Part shown: positions 44,774-53,543 of the stretch, piece by piece
Position numbering within the stretch: position 1 is the stretch's first letter
Layout: the number at the start of each line of letters is the position of its first letter
From: SVFI01 sp964519385
GTDB lineage: Bacteria > Bacillota > Clostridia > Lachnospirales > Lachnospiraceae
Reading direction: 5' to 3'
Assembly: GCA_964519385.1 (NCBI GenBank)
Contig: CAZFLR010000001.1
Location: forward strand, 1-64,000
Length of the DNA stretch: 64,000 bases
The notes under the pieces: model-generated
What the model was told of the DNA's origin: nothing
The model's input: only the letters and a program-made list of their open reading frames with translations
Databases searched by the model: none
Program-made: the position numbers and the translations under genes

Positions 44774-46456
44774 TCAGATTTCTTCAATAAGTCTGCGAAA
44801 CACCGTTTCGACATTCATTTTGCCATATCCCCACAGGGCATTCGGATATTCCATATTTTCCTCTCTCTGTGCACCACGGATAAAATAGTTACGGATTTCA
44901 ACAGAGGATAACAAAGCATCTCCTCTTTGAATAATTGCCCATTCCATAAACAGTGCAGCCGCCCCTGCCATCAGTGCGGCTGAGGCACTCGAGCCCGAAA
45001 GAAAGCCGGCTGCGGAGGCAATGTTCACGCCAGCCACGGAAAGCGCGGGCAGGATTCCGGACCGCTCCTCTGCGCCCCTGCCACTGTCCACGGCAAAACT
45101 GCCGTTTGCGGAATTAAAAAATGTATGTCCTATACCGGTCAGCGTATAAGCCGGCTCTGTCATGGTCAGATATGGATCCGGTCTTAAGAAATACACAGGC
45201 TTTGGCAAAAATCGTTCCATCGGCAGCCAGATATGGTATGCTGCTCCCCGGTAGTTACCTCCGGCAAACACTCTCAAAGTCCATATACCTGGCGAGGGAT
45301 TCAAGAATCTGACAAACACAAGCTCTGCACCGCTGCCCCGCTCTACAAGAACATAACTGACGGAAACCTCCGTTCCGCTGTATATAAAGCTAATCTTTCT
45401 TTCGAGCCCGTAACGTATAGGGATTCTGTCCGCAAACTCACCATCCGGCGCGCGCAGTGCGATGGTAAATGTAGCCGGCACTGCTCCCCACAGTTCCAAT
45501 GAGAATCCCGGCACATTTTCATCCACCCGGAGTTCCACATCTTCAAACACAGCTTCTCCACCCGGCATGCTCCGTGCAAAAAACTCTCCCCTGTAATGAT
45601 GCGCCTGATTTCCCTCATTTCCTCCCCCAATGACCACACATCTCCCCTTCCTGTTTCCAAACTCTTCCATATACCGATTTAAAAGCGAATTTCCCATATG
45701 GTCTCCCATATTGGTTCCCATCGAAATACATAAAACAAGTGGCCGGCTCTCTCTGTCTGCGACCTGTTCTAAATAACGGATTCCGGCCATAATATCACTC
45801 TCTGCATAACAGGAAACGCTCTCTGGGATTCCGTAAAACTGTTTGAGATTCTGTTTTGCCTGCCTGCACTTTACCATGACCGCCTGTGCCTGCGGAGCCG
45901 CGCGCAGTGCAATGGATACAAGCCCCGTTCCGTGTCCGTCTTCATCCCTGTGCGCCAGCGTATCCTCCTCTCCATTTCTTTGCCGTCTCAAAGCATCATT
46001 TAACTGCTCCTGTGTATATTCCGTCCCGTAAATCAAGCCCTCCGGCGGTTCTCCGCCCTGCTCTGTCTGGTCCCATATGGAAAAAATCTTACTGCTGCCA
46101 TCCTCATCAATAAATTCCTCCAGCCGGTATCGAACCCCCGTATCAATAAAGCCTATCAGAATATTTTCTCCGCCAAGGGACAGGGGCGGTCTTTGTACTG
46201 CCGTAATTCCGCTCTGTTCATAAGCACCTCCGAGAGGTTCCAGCAAGCCATAGCATTTCGGAATGTAGGCATATCTGTATTGTGTCACGGAAAGCGGAAG
46301 AGCCTCCCGGCTGTCCACATATAAGATGCGATAGTCTCCTCCGAGCTCTAAAAAACAATGTGGTATCCCGGAAAGGCCCGGCTCAGCCAGTGTTGCCGGA
46401 TAATCGAGTAAAATATCATAAAATTCGTCTGATAAAATCATCTCTCTGCAGTCCAA
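44774..46456 (-). CDS. Subtilisin-like serine protease (S8), CspB-like
   Basis: A 560-aa S8 peptidase with intact triad: Asp105 in GFIDTGV, His175 in DGHGTG and Ser490 in GSSASAALMAG. An insertion of about 130 residues between His and Ser has jelly-roll-like strand patterns, as in clostridial Csp germination proteases. No signal peptide. The start is taken as TTG 46456, 4 bases after AGGAGG (46461-46466); in-frame ATGs upstream run through a terminator-like hairpin. It follows clpX with a hairpin region in between. Csp relatives act in spore germination; whether this one does is inference. Confidence 0.85.
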   Translation of the reverse strand: MDCREMILSDEFYDILLDYPATLAEPGLSGIPHCFLELGGDYRILYVDSREALPLSVTQYRYAYIPKCYGLLEPLGGAYEQSGITAVQRPPLSLGGENILIGFIDTGVRYRLEEFIDEDGSSKIFSIWDQTEQGGEPPEGLIYGTEYTQEQLNDALRRQRNGEEDTLAHRDEDGHGTGLVSIALRAAPQAQAVMVKCRQAKQNLKQFYGIPESVSCYAESDIMAGIRYLEQVADRESRPLVLCISMGTNMGDHMGNSLLNRYMEEFGNRKGRCVVIGGGNEGNQAHHYRGEFFARSMPGGEAVFEDVELRVDENVPGFSLELWGAVPATFTIALRAPDGEFADRIPIRYGLERKISFIYSGTEVSVSYVLVERGSGAELVFVRFLNPSPGIWTLRVFAGGNYRGAAYHIWLPMERFLPKPVYFLRPDPYLTMTEPAYTLTGIGHTFFNSANGSFAVDSGRGAEERSGILPALSVAGVNIASAAGFLSGSSASAALMAGAAALFMEWAIIQRGDALLSSVEIRNYFIRGAQREENMEYPNALWGYGKMNVETVFRRLIEEI

Positions 46457-46480
46457 ATTTCCTCCTGCTTTATACATAAT

Positions 46481-46525
46481 AAAAAAGGATGACATATCTC
46501 ATGTCACCCCAAAGTGACATAAGAT
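46481..46525 (-). promoter_or_regulatory. Overlapping terminator and antiterminator hairpins between clpX and the S8 protease gene
   Basis: On the minus strand three related arms occur in order: ATGTCAC (46514-46520 complement side), GGTGACAT (46501-46508) and ATGTCATCC (46487-46495) followed by UUUUUU (46481-46486). The middle arm can pair with the first (alternative stem 46496-46525, 11 bp with one mismatch) or with the third (terminator, one bulge). The two are mutually exclusive, as in attenuators. Confidence 0.62.
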
Positions 46526-46573
46526 ACAGCAACCTTTTTCTTTTTACTTCATTCTATGCTGTTTTTTCCGGCA

Positions 46574-48247
46574 TCATTCCTGTATGCCTGAATCTGTAAG
46601 AAGAGGAGCCTGACTTCCTCTGATTTCAATGAGCGGTCCTCCGCAGCCTTCCAGATAATCCTTTGTAATCGTTACCCTTCCTATATTTTCATCTTTCGGA
46701 ATCTCATACATAATATCAAGCATAAATTCCTCAATAATCGCGCGGAGTGCCCTTGCTCCGGTATCCTTTTCCATAGCCTTCTCGGCAATCGCCTCCAGCG
46801 CACCGTCATCAAACTGCAAATCCACCTCATCCAGCGCAAGAAGCTTTTGATACTGCTTTAAAATAGCGTTCTTCGGCTCCTTGAGGATTTTAATGTACAT
46901 ATCCTTATCCAGCGGATCCAGTGTATAAATAATCGGCAATCTCCCCAGAAACTCCGGAATCATACCAAATTTCTTAAGATCGTCTATCGTCAACTGTTTG
47001 ACAATATCCTTGTCATTGTCAAAGCGGTCCTTAAGCTCTGCCTCATAACCGATAGAAGTCTTTTTGCGGAGTCTCTCCTTAATAATATCATCAAGATCCG
47101 GGAAAGCACCTCCACAGATAAAGAGAATATTCCGGGTATTGATTGTCGTCAGAGGTACCATCGCATTCTTGCTGTTGGCTCCAACCGGAACCTCCACCTC
47201 TGCGCCTTCAAGAAGCTTCAGCATTCCCTGCTGCACCGACTCACCGGACACATCCCTTGAGGTCGTTTCCTTTTTCTTGGCAATCTTATCAATCTCATCA
47301 ATAAAGATAATACCCATTTCTGCGCGTTCAACGTCATTATCAGCCGCCGCCAGAAGCTTTGAAACAACGCTTTCAATATCATCTCCGATATAACCGGCCT
47401 CTGTCAGTGACGTTGCATCCGTAATTGCAAGCGGAACATCCAGAAGCTTTGCCAGCGTTTTTACAAGATATGTTTTTCCGCAGCCTGTAGGGCCGATCAT
47501 CAGCATATTTGACTTTTCGATTTCAATCTCATCCATCGTCTGTGTCGCCACACGTTTATAATGATTGTAAACCGCAACCGAAATTACTTTTTTTGCCTGC
47601 TCCTGTCCCACGACATATTCGTCAAGCTGTGCCTTGATTTTATGCGGAGGCGGTATATTTTTAATATCCAGTACCGGAGCATCCTTCTGCTTTTTATCCT
47701 TCTTCTTTCTCTTTTTGAGCTTCTGCTTATTCGGAATTCCTCCGTCTCCCTGCAAATCCGCCAGATTCACAAAACTGATATTCGGGAACTTAGACGACAT
47801 CTCATTCAAATCCATCCCGTATAAAGAAGCATCCATCATCTTAGGGTCAAGCATTCCCTGATAATCAAACTGACTGACCGCATCCATGGTCTTATGCATA
47901 CAGTCATTGCAGACGCAGATATTATTCGGGAGCTTGAACTGTTTTCCGGTCACACTTTCAGGACGACGGCAGACAAAGCACACATCCTCATATTCCTTGT
48001 CTTCGTCTTCAAACTCCTTATCTTCATACTCCTTGTCATCATAATCGTCTTCTTCATCTGTCTCTTCAATATCGAAATCATCACGGAATTCATCCTCTTC
48101 CGTTTCCTTGATACTCTCGTAATTTTGATTTTTCAATTTTTCGGTCGTCGTGATTTCCTCATCAAAATCATCCTCCGAAATCATCTTTTTGTCTTCTTCC
48201 TCTTTTTCTTCTTCCTCGAAAAAAACATCCTCATCATAACCTGACAT
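46574..48247 (-). CDS. clpX: ClpX-type AAA+ unfoldase with a long acidic N-terminal extension
   Basis: A 557-aa protein, about 130 residues longer than usual ClpX. Residues 1-88 are almost entirely Asp/Glu with a few Lys and aromatic residues. A ClpX-type zinc finger follows (C90, C93, C113, C116), then a Lys-rich linker (175-190). The AAA+ module has Walker A GPTGCGKT (252-259), pore loop GYIG (285-288), Walker B IIFIDE (313-318), and sensor 2 GARALR. The ClpP-docking loop reads IGY (399-401) instead of IGF. Four bases after htrA, so co-transcribed. No clpP in the window. Confidence 0.9.
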   Translation of the reverse strand: MSGYDEDVFFEEEEKEEEDKKMISEDDFDEEITTTEKLKNQNYESIKETEEDEFRDDFDIEETDEEDDYDDKEYEDKEFEDEDKEYEDVCFVCRRPESVTGKQFKLPNNICVCNDCMHKTMDAVSQFDYQGMLDPKMMDASLYGMDLNEMSSKFPNISFVNLADLQGDGGIPNKQKLKKRKKKDKKQKDAPVLDIKNIPPPHKIKAQLDEYVVGQEQAKKVISVAVYNHYKRVATQTMDEIEIEKSNMLMIGPTGCGKTYLVKTLAKLLDVPLAITDATSLTEAGYIGDDIESVVSKLLAAADNDVERAEMGIIFIDEIDKIAKKKETTSRDVSGESVQQGMLKLLEGAEVEVPVGANSKNAMVPLTTINTRNILFICGGAFPDLDDIIKERLRKKTSIGYEAELKDRFDNDKDIVKQLTIDDLKKFGMIPEFLGRLPIIYTLDPLDKDMYIKILKEPKNAILKQYQKLLALDEVDLQFDDGALEAIAEKAMEKDTGARALRAIIEEFMLDIMYEIPKDENIGRVTITKDYLEGCGGPLIEIRGSQAPLLTDSGIQE

Positions 48248-48251
48248 ATTT

Positions 48252-49442
48252 TTAGTTTCTACCTCCTAAAACAACTTCTATCATTCGTTCCTCGTAGCCC
48301 GATGATGTTGTAACCATAACTACAATCTGCACCTTACTTCCCGCAGGAGTACAATCCAGAAGAAGTGATAACTGCTCCATCGTTTCTACGCTTTCTCCGT
48401 CAAACCGGGTAATAATGTCACCCTTTTTCATACCTGCCCTGTCCGCCGGAGTTCCGTCATATACCTGAGCGATATAAACACCATACGGAAGCCCGTAGCT
48501 GTCATGCACATCATCTGTCACATTCAATCCGGAAATTCCGAGATATCCCTTCTCGCTCTCCCCGACAGGTATGCGCGTCTTTTTGCTCATCAATTCTTCG
48601 ATAATGGGCTTTGCTGTTGAAATCGGTATCGCATATCCCATTCCTTCCACCATACTGCCCGCAATCTTGCTGGAATTGATTCCGACAACTTCGCCATAGA
48701 CATTTAAAAGTGCTCCGCCCGAATTTCCCGGGTTGATAGCCGCATCCGTCTGTATCAGAAACAGAGACTCTCCTCTCTCATTCACAGAATCCTGCCGGTT
48801 TACGGCACTTATGACACCCGTTGTCACACTCTGTCCGTATCCGAGCGCGTTTCCTATGGCGATTGCCGGCTCCCCGACCTTCAATTCATCGGAATCACCC
48901 AGGGTTGCAATACGAATTGCCTGCTTCGTTTCCTCAGACAGTGATTCTCTGTCAACCGCAATTACGGCCAGATCGGAATCCGCATCCGTTCCCTTGACCT
49001 GTGCCTCGCAGGTCTGTTCATCCACAAACTGGACTGAAAGTGATGTAGAATCTGCAACCACATGATTGTTTGTCACAATCAAAAGCTCCTCTTCATTTTC
49101 ACCGACAATGATGCCGGAACCGCTTCCTTCATCCTCCTGGCTGAAATGATATCCCCAAAAATCTTCCGTCACCATATAGGTGCCGAAAATAGATACAACC
49201 GACGGCATCACACTGTCTACAACCCTCGTAACATCCGTCACCACGGCCATACGCTCATCCTCTGTGTCACTCTCCACCGTCTCCGCCTGTACAACCGGTG
49301 CAGAATCACCGCTTTCGTCCTTCTGCCCGGTTCTGTCTGCCGGAAACAGATACAAAATAACCACTATCATAAGACCGGCAAAGCTGCCGAACAATATTCC
49401 GGAAAAAATCAGCCCAAACGCTTTATTTATCTTTTTTGACAT
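48252..49442 (-). CDS. htrA: Membrane-anchored HtrA/DegP-type serine protease
   Basis: A 396-aa envelope protease: short cytoplasmic N-terminus, one transmembrane helix (about 8-33), an acidic linker, a trypsin-like domain with His127 (TNNHVV), Asp157 (DSDLAV) and Ser241 (GNSGGA), and one C-terminal PDZ domain (about 295-390). It degrades or refolds damaged exported proteins. ATG 49442 is chosen with GAGGTG 6 bases upstream. A perfect TATAAT lies at 49486-49491, with a poor -35. It leads an htrA-clpX-subtilase operon. Confidence 0.94.
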   Translation of the reverse strand: MSKKINKAFGLIFSGILFGSFAGLMIVVILYLFPADRTGQKDESGDSAPVVQAETVESDTEDERMAVVTDVTRVVDSVMPSVVSIFGTYMVTEDFWGYHFSQEDEGSGSGIIVGENEEELLIVTNNHVVADSTSLSVQFVDEQTCEAQVKGTDADSDLAVIAVDRESLSEETKQAIRIATLGDSDELKVGEPAIAIGNALGYGQSVTTGVISAVNRQDSVNERGESLFLIQTDAAINPGNSGGALLNVYGEVVGINSSKIAGSMVEGMGYAIPISTAKPIIEELMSKKTRIPVGESEKGYLGISGLNVTDDVHDSYGLPYGVYIAQVYDGTPADRAGMKKGDIITRFDGESVETMEQLSLLLDCTPAGSKVQIVVMVTTSSGYEERMIEVVLGGRN

Positions 49443-49538
49443 AAAACACACCTCACTACACGGATATTCCGTTCACTAAATTTATATTATAGCTTCTGTT
49501 TGTGTCCTTTCTGTGTAAAAAAGACGTTTATCTGTATC

Positions 49539-51365
49539 TTATTCTACTGTAACCGATTTTGCAAGATTTCTCGGCTTATCCACGTCACAGCCCTTTCCGA
49601 CCGCCACGTAATATCCGAAAAGCTGCAGCGGAATGATTGCAAGTGAGTTTGCAAAAAACGGATTTGTCTGCGGAATATAAATCACATAATCCGCAACCTT
49701 TTCTATATCGTGATTTCCCTCATTTGTCACAGCAAGAACAAAAGCCCCCCTTGCCTTTACCTCAACCATATTGCTCACTGTCTTTGCGTACAGATGCTGC
49801 TGTGTAGCCACAGCCGCAACCAGCGTTCCCTCCTCAATCAGGGAAATGGTTCCGTGCTTTAATTCTCCGGCCGCATAAGCCTCGGAATGGATATAGGAAA
49901 TTTCTTTCAGCTTCAGCGACCCCTCAAGCGAAATCGCATAATCAATTCCCCTGCCCACAAAGAAAATATCCTTCGCGCCTACATAGCGGTTTGCAAATCT
50001 CTGGATTCGTTTTTTATTTCCAAGCAGCAGTTCAATCTGATCCGGAAGCTTTTTCAGGTCTTCAAGCATCTTCGTAAATGCCTCTTCCGTGATGGTTTCC
50101 CGCACCTTTGCAAACTTCATGGCAAGAAGATAAAGTGCAATAAGCTGTGCACTGTACGCCTTGGTTGTCGCAACCGCAATCTCCGGTCCCGCCCATGTGT
50201 ACATAACACTGTCTGCCTCTCTTGCAATGGAGCTTCCGACCACATTGACAATGCCGAGCACCTGAAAGCCTCTCTTCTTTGCCTCGCGGAGCGCGGCAAG
50301 TGTATCCGCCGTTTCACCGGACTGACTGATTACAATCACCATTGCCCCCTCCTCAAGGATAGGGTCTCGATAACGGAATTCCGAGGCAAGATCAACCTCC
50401 ACAGGGATTCTCGCAAGCCCCTCAAGCACATACTTCCCGGTAATTCCCGCATGATAAGCCGAACCGCAGGCTACAATGTGAATCTTTCTGACACGCAAAA
50501 GCTCTTCCCTGCTCATATTCAGCTCTTCAATCACAATATCGTTTCCCTGAATACGCGGACTGAGCGTATCAATTACCGTTTTTGGCTGCTCATACATTTC
50601 CTTGAGCATGAAATGTTCATAACCCGCCTTCTCCGCCGCATTGGCATCCCAGTCAATATATACGGGCTCTTTCTCAATTTCTTCCTCATCCACCGTATAA
50701 AAGTGCATATGGTCGCTGCGCAGACGCACAATTTCCTGATTATCCACATAGTACACTTTTCTTGTATATTTCAGCACCGCCGGAACATCCGATGCGATAT
50801 AGCATCCGTCTTCATTCTGTCCGACGATCAGCGGACTGTCCTTTCTCACGGCAAAAAGCTGGTCCGGATGCTCTGCAAACACCACACCGAGCGCGTAGGA
50901 GCCCTCCACACGATGAAGCACCTTGGTAATTGCCTCAAGAGGATTGCCCTTGTAATAATAATCCAGCAGATGTGCGAGCACCTCCGTGTCCGTCTCCGAT
51001 ATAAACTCATAGCCCTTTCCCGTCAGTTTGCGCCGAAGGGCAATATAATTCTCGATGATACCGTTATGTACGACACATATGGTTTCTTTTTTATTAAAAT
51101 GCGGATGTGCATTTGTTGTACTCGGAACACCATGAGTTGCCCACCTTGTATGACCGATTCCGACAAAGCCCTTCATTGTTTCACCGCCGTGGGTCATCTC
51201 CTCTAAAACCTTAAGCCGTCCCACCGATTTGGCAATCTTAATGGCTTCTCCGTCATATACTGCCATACCGGCCGAGTCGTAACCTCTGTATTCAAGCTTT
51301 GACAGCCCATCCAAAATAATCGGTGCCGCTTCTTTTGTTCCGATATAACCTACAATTCCGCACAT
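49539..51365 (-). CDS. glmS: Glutamine--fructose-6-phosphate aminotransferase (isomerizing)
   Basis: Makes glucosamine-6-phosphate, the first step toward UDP-GlcNAc for peptidoglycan and exopolysaccharide. The N-terminal Ntn glutaminase starts with catalytic Cys2 in MCGIVGYIG; two SIS domains follow (VIVISQSGETADT and the second near residue 455). 608 aa, standard. Only 39 bases separate it from the upstream glycosyltransferase gene, so no glmS ribozyme can fit there. It probably serves the exopolysaccharide locus. Confidence 0.97.
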   Translation of the reverse strand: MCGIVGYIGTKEAAPIILDGLSKLEYRGYDSAGMAVYDGEAIKIAKSVGRLKVLEEMTHGGETMKGFVGIGHTRWATHGVPSTTNAHPHFNKKETICVVHNGIIENYIALRRKLTGKGYEFISETDTEVLAHLLDYYYKGNPLEAITKVLHRVEGSYALGVVFAEHPDQLFAVRKDSPLIVGQNEDGCYIASDVPAVLKYTRKVYYVDNQEIVRLRSDHMHFYTVDEEEIEKEPVYIDWDANAAEKAGYEHFMLKEMYEQPKTVIDTLSPRIQGNDIVIEELNMSREELLRVRKIHIVACGSAYHAGITGKYVLEGLARIPVEVDLASEFRYRDPILEEGAMVIVISQSGETADTLAALREAKKRGFQVLGIVNVVGSSIAREADSVMYTWAGPEIAVATTKAYSAQLIALYLLAMKFAKVRETITEEAFTKMLEDLKKLPDQIELLLGNKKRIQRFANRYVGAKDIFFVGRGIDYAISLEGSLKLKEISYIHSEAYAAGELKHGTISLIEEGTLVAAVATQQHLYAKTVSNMVEVKARGAFVLAVTNEGNHDIEKVADYVIYIPQTNPFFANSLAIIPLQLFGYYVAVGKGCDVDKPRNLAKSVTVE

Positions 51366-51404
51366 ATCACATGTCTCCTTTTCCTACATTGGCATTGTGA
51401 ATTT

Positions 51405-52331
51405 TCAACTTCTCCAGTAATTCGGACTGGCCGTACATGCAAGCACAAGTCTCTTTGGTAACTTACGGTAATTTTTTCCGAGCCGGTAACCTGCGTATTT
51501 GCATCCGCTTGTATAAATCAGGCGAAAAATTTCTCCTTTATGCCCCGTCTTCCACAAATGCTTTACGGTTTTCTTAACCATGTCAATTCCTTCGGATTCT
51601 GACGAAATACCATCAAACACCTCCGGATGCTGTGCCTGGGAAACTCCCAGATCAAAATTACGGTGAAACTGCTGTTTCCCTGTATAATTGTGAGAATGAT
51701 AAACCTTGGCATCCGCAGCATATGCCACTTTGTAACCTGCTTTTACTGCCTTGGCTGCATAAAGCATATCCTCATTAAAGATGGTTTTTTTGACAAAACC
51801 TCCGAGCTGTTCATAGATATCCCTTTTATAGGCTGCGCAGACATCTGAACAAAAATATGTTTTTATCCCCATCTTTTCAATATCTTCTGCACCCTTAACC
51901 ACAGAAGTCTCCGGATAGTTGAATACACGCGTGAATTTTTCAATCTCACCTGCATCCTTTTTTGCAAGCTGTCTCGCATAACTGACCGCGACTTCTTCAT
52001 TTTCCAGAGGACGTATCAGATTTTCAATCAGTCTTTCATCCGCCGGCAATGCATCCTGAGTCATCATCACAAAAATATCTGCATCCGACCCTTTCACGGC
52101 GCGTCTCCTTGTTCCGCCGTGGTCAAATTCATGTATGGATATATGTTTTACATCATGATTCTTGTACTCCGCCTTATATCTCTTTCCGTATATAAGTCGT
52201 CTGTAATATTTTTCCTCCGTATTAACCACTATAATACGGCGGACCGGAACGGTTTGTTTTCCTATGCTGTCAAGTACCTCTAAAAACTCCCCCTCCGGTT
52301 TATAAGTCGGTATTATGATATCTACTGTCAT
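51405..52331 (-). CDS. Glycosyltransferase family 2 (rhamnosyltransferase-like)
   Basis: A 308-aa GT-A-fold enzyme. The N-terminus has VDIIIPTYKP, the nucleotide-binding strand; the metal motif region reads DADIFVMMTQDALPAD, and DVCAAYKRDIYEQLGGF typifies GT2 rhamnosyl-type transferases. No transmembrane helix. ATG 52331 has AGAGG upstream. Placed between the LCP/sugar-transferase transcript (separated by a terminator) and glmS. Confidence 0.87.
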   Translation of the reverse strand: MTVDIIIPTYKPEGEFLEVLDSIGKQTVPVRRIIVVNTEEKYYRRLIYGKRYKAEYKNHDVKHISIHEFDHGGTRRRAVKGSDADIFVMMTQDALPADERLIENLIRPLENEEVAVSYARQLAKKDAGEIEKFTRVFNYPETSVVKGAEDIEKMGIKTYFCSDVCAAYKRDIYEQLGGFVKKTIFNEDMLYAAKAVKAGYKVAYAADAKVYHSHNYTGKQQFHRNFDLGVSQAQHPEVFDGISSESEGIDMVKKTVKHLWKTGHKGEIFRLIYTSGCKYAGYRLGKNYRKLPKRLVLACTASPNYWRS

Positions 52332-52344
52332 CTCTGTTCCTCTT

Positions 52345-52373
52345 CTCAAAAAAGGGGCCGCCGGCCCCTTTAT
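52345..52373 (-). terminator. Terminator after the LCP gene
   Basis: Nine-bp perfect stem (52351-52359 with 52363-52371), three-base loop, followed by U6 on the minus strand. Confidence 0.9.
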
Positions 52374-52385
52374 TTTTTGCCATAT

Positions 52386-53513
52386 TTATCTTCCGGTTCT
52401 GCTGTGTACCTGGCTTGAAATACTCTGAACCTCTTCGGACGGTGTATAATCATCTGTATTTCCGAACAGGAATTTATGAAGCTCAACCACGTCCTCCGTC
52501 ACATTCGTACTGATTACACAGCTTGCTGCTCCGACATTTCCCGTTGTACGGTACTGCTCATTCGGAAATCCTCCCGTTGCACCGATGGAATAATTTGCCA
52601 CATCTGCGAGCAGCTCAAGCACTTCCGTAATGGTAAGTGATGTTGAAATCTCATTAAAAATCGTGTTTGCCGCCTTATTTAAAGTGGCAAGGTTTGCTTT
52701 TTTGGCCTTATCCAGAATAGCCTGAATAACCTCCTGCTGACGCTCTGCACGCTTAAAATCGTCTCCTGCCGTATAACGGATACGACAATATGAAACAGCC
52801 TGAATACCGTTGAGAGTCTGCATACCTGTCTGTGTCACTCTCTCAAAGGACTTCTTACCCAGTGATGCGGATGTCTCTACCTGATAATTATTCAGATGCG
52901 AAATCTCTGCTGAATCCACGTCAATCTCAATTCCGCCGAGTGCATCGATGGTGTCTGCAACGCCTGCCCATCCGACCGTCACATAGTCAGTAATATTCAT
53001 ATCAAGATTCATGTTGAGCATGTTAATTGCCTGAAGCGGTCCACCCTGCGAATATGCTGCATTTGCCTTTCCGTAGGAATCATTTCCGAGATTCAGGTAT
53101 GTGTCACGGTATACAGACACGAGCTTAACCTCTTTGGTCTCTTCATTAATCGATGCGATAATGATAGTATCACTTCTGGTTCCCTTACCGAGAGAGTTAT
53201 CTCTTGAATCCACTCCGAACAAAGCCACATTCCGGTAACCTTCCATATGTCCGGTCGAAATCTGGTTTGTCTCAATATCATCCTTATTTACCGTGTCACC
53301 CTTTGAAATTCCCTGGTTGATGACGATATCATCTTCAGAAATTTCTGTTTTGTCAATTTTTCCGTAAAGAGAAACCACATACAATGCCATCAGCATGAGG
53401 AAAAGAACAAACACCTCAACCGTTATCAGTATAATCCGATTACGTTTTCTTCTTTCACGCTCTGCCTTAGTCAATCGTTTCTTGCCCGTTTTTTTCGTAT
53501 TTGTATTTCCCAT
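52386..53513 (-). CDS. LytR-CpsA-Psr (LCP) family glycopolymer ligase
   Basis: A 375-aa membrane-anchored enzyme that attaches undecaprenyl-linked surface polymers to peptidoglycan. A basic N-terminus (1-28), one transmembrane helix (29-50) and an extracytoplasmic LCP domain (about 92-250) contain the conserved ALFGVDSRD, RSDTIIIASI, SVYRDTYL and RIRYTAGDDFKRAERQQ blocks that hold the pyrophosphate-binding Arg/Asp residues. Co-transcribed with the sugar transferase upstream (30-base gap) and closed by a terminator. Confidence 0.93.
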   Translation of the reverse strand: MGNTNTKKTGKKRLTKAERERRKRNRIILITVEVFVLFLMLMALYVVSLYGKIDKTEISEDDIVINQGISKGDTVNKDDIETNQISTGHMEGYRNVALFGVDSRDNSLGKGTRSDTIIIASINEETKEVKLVSVYRDTYLNLGNDSYGKANAAYSQGGPLQAINMLNMNLDMNITDYVTVGWAGVADTIDALGGIEIDVDSAEISHLNNYQVETSASLGKKSFERVTQTGMQTLNGIQAVSYCRIRYTAGDDFKRAERQQEVIQAILDKAKKANLATLNKAANTIFNEISTSLTITEVLELLADVANYSIGATGGFPNEQYRTTGNVGAASCVISTNVTEDVVELHKFLFGNTDDYTPSEEVQSISSQVHSRTGR

Positions 53514-53543
53514 TCTGATTCTCCTTGTTTTTTCTTATCGGTA

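Noticed and set aside
51366..51404. Possible glmS ribozyme upstream of glmS
   Set aside because: Only 39 bases lie between glmS and the upstream gene, and no ribozyme core sequence is visible there.
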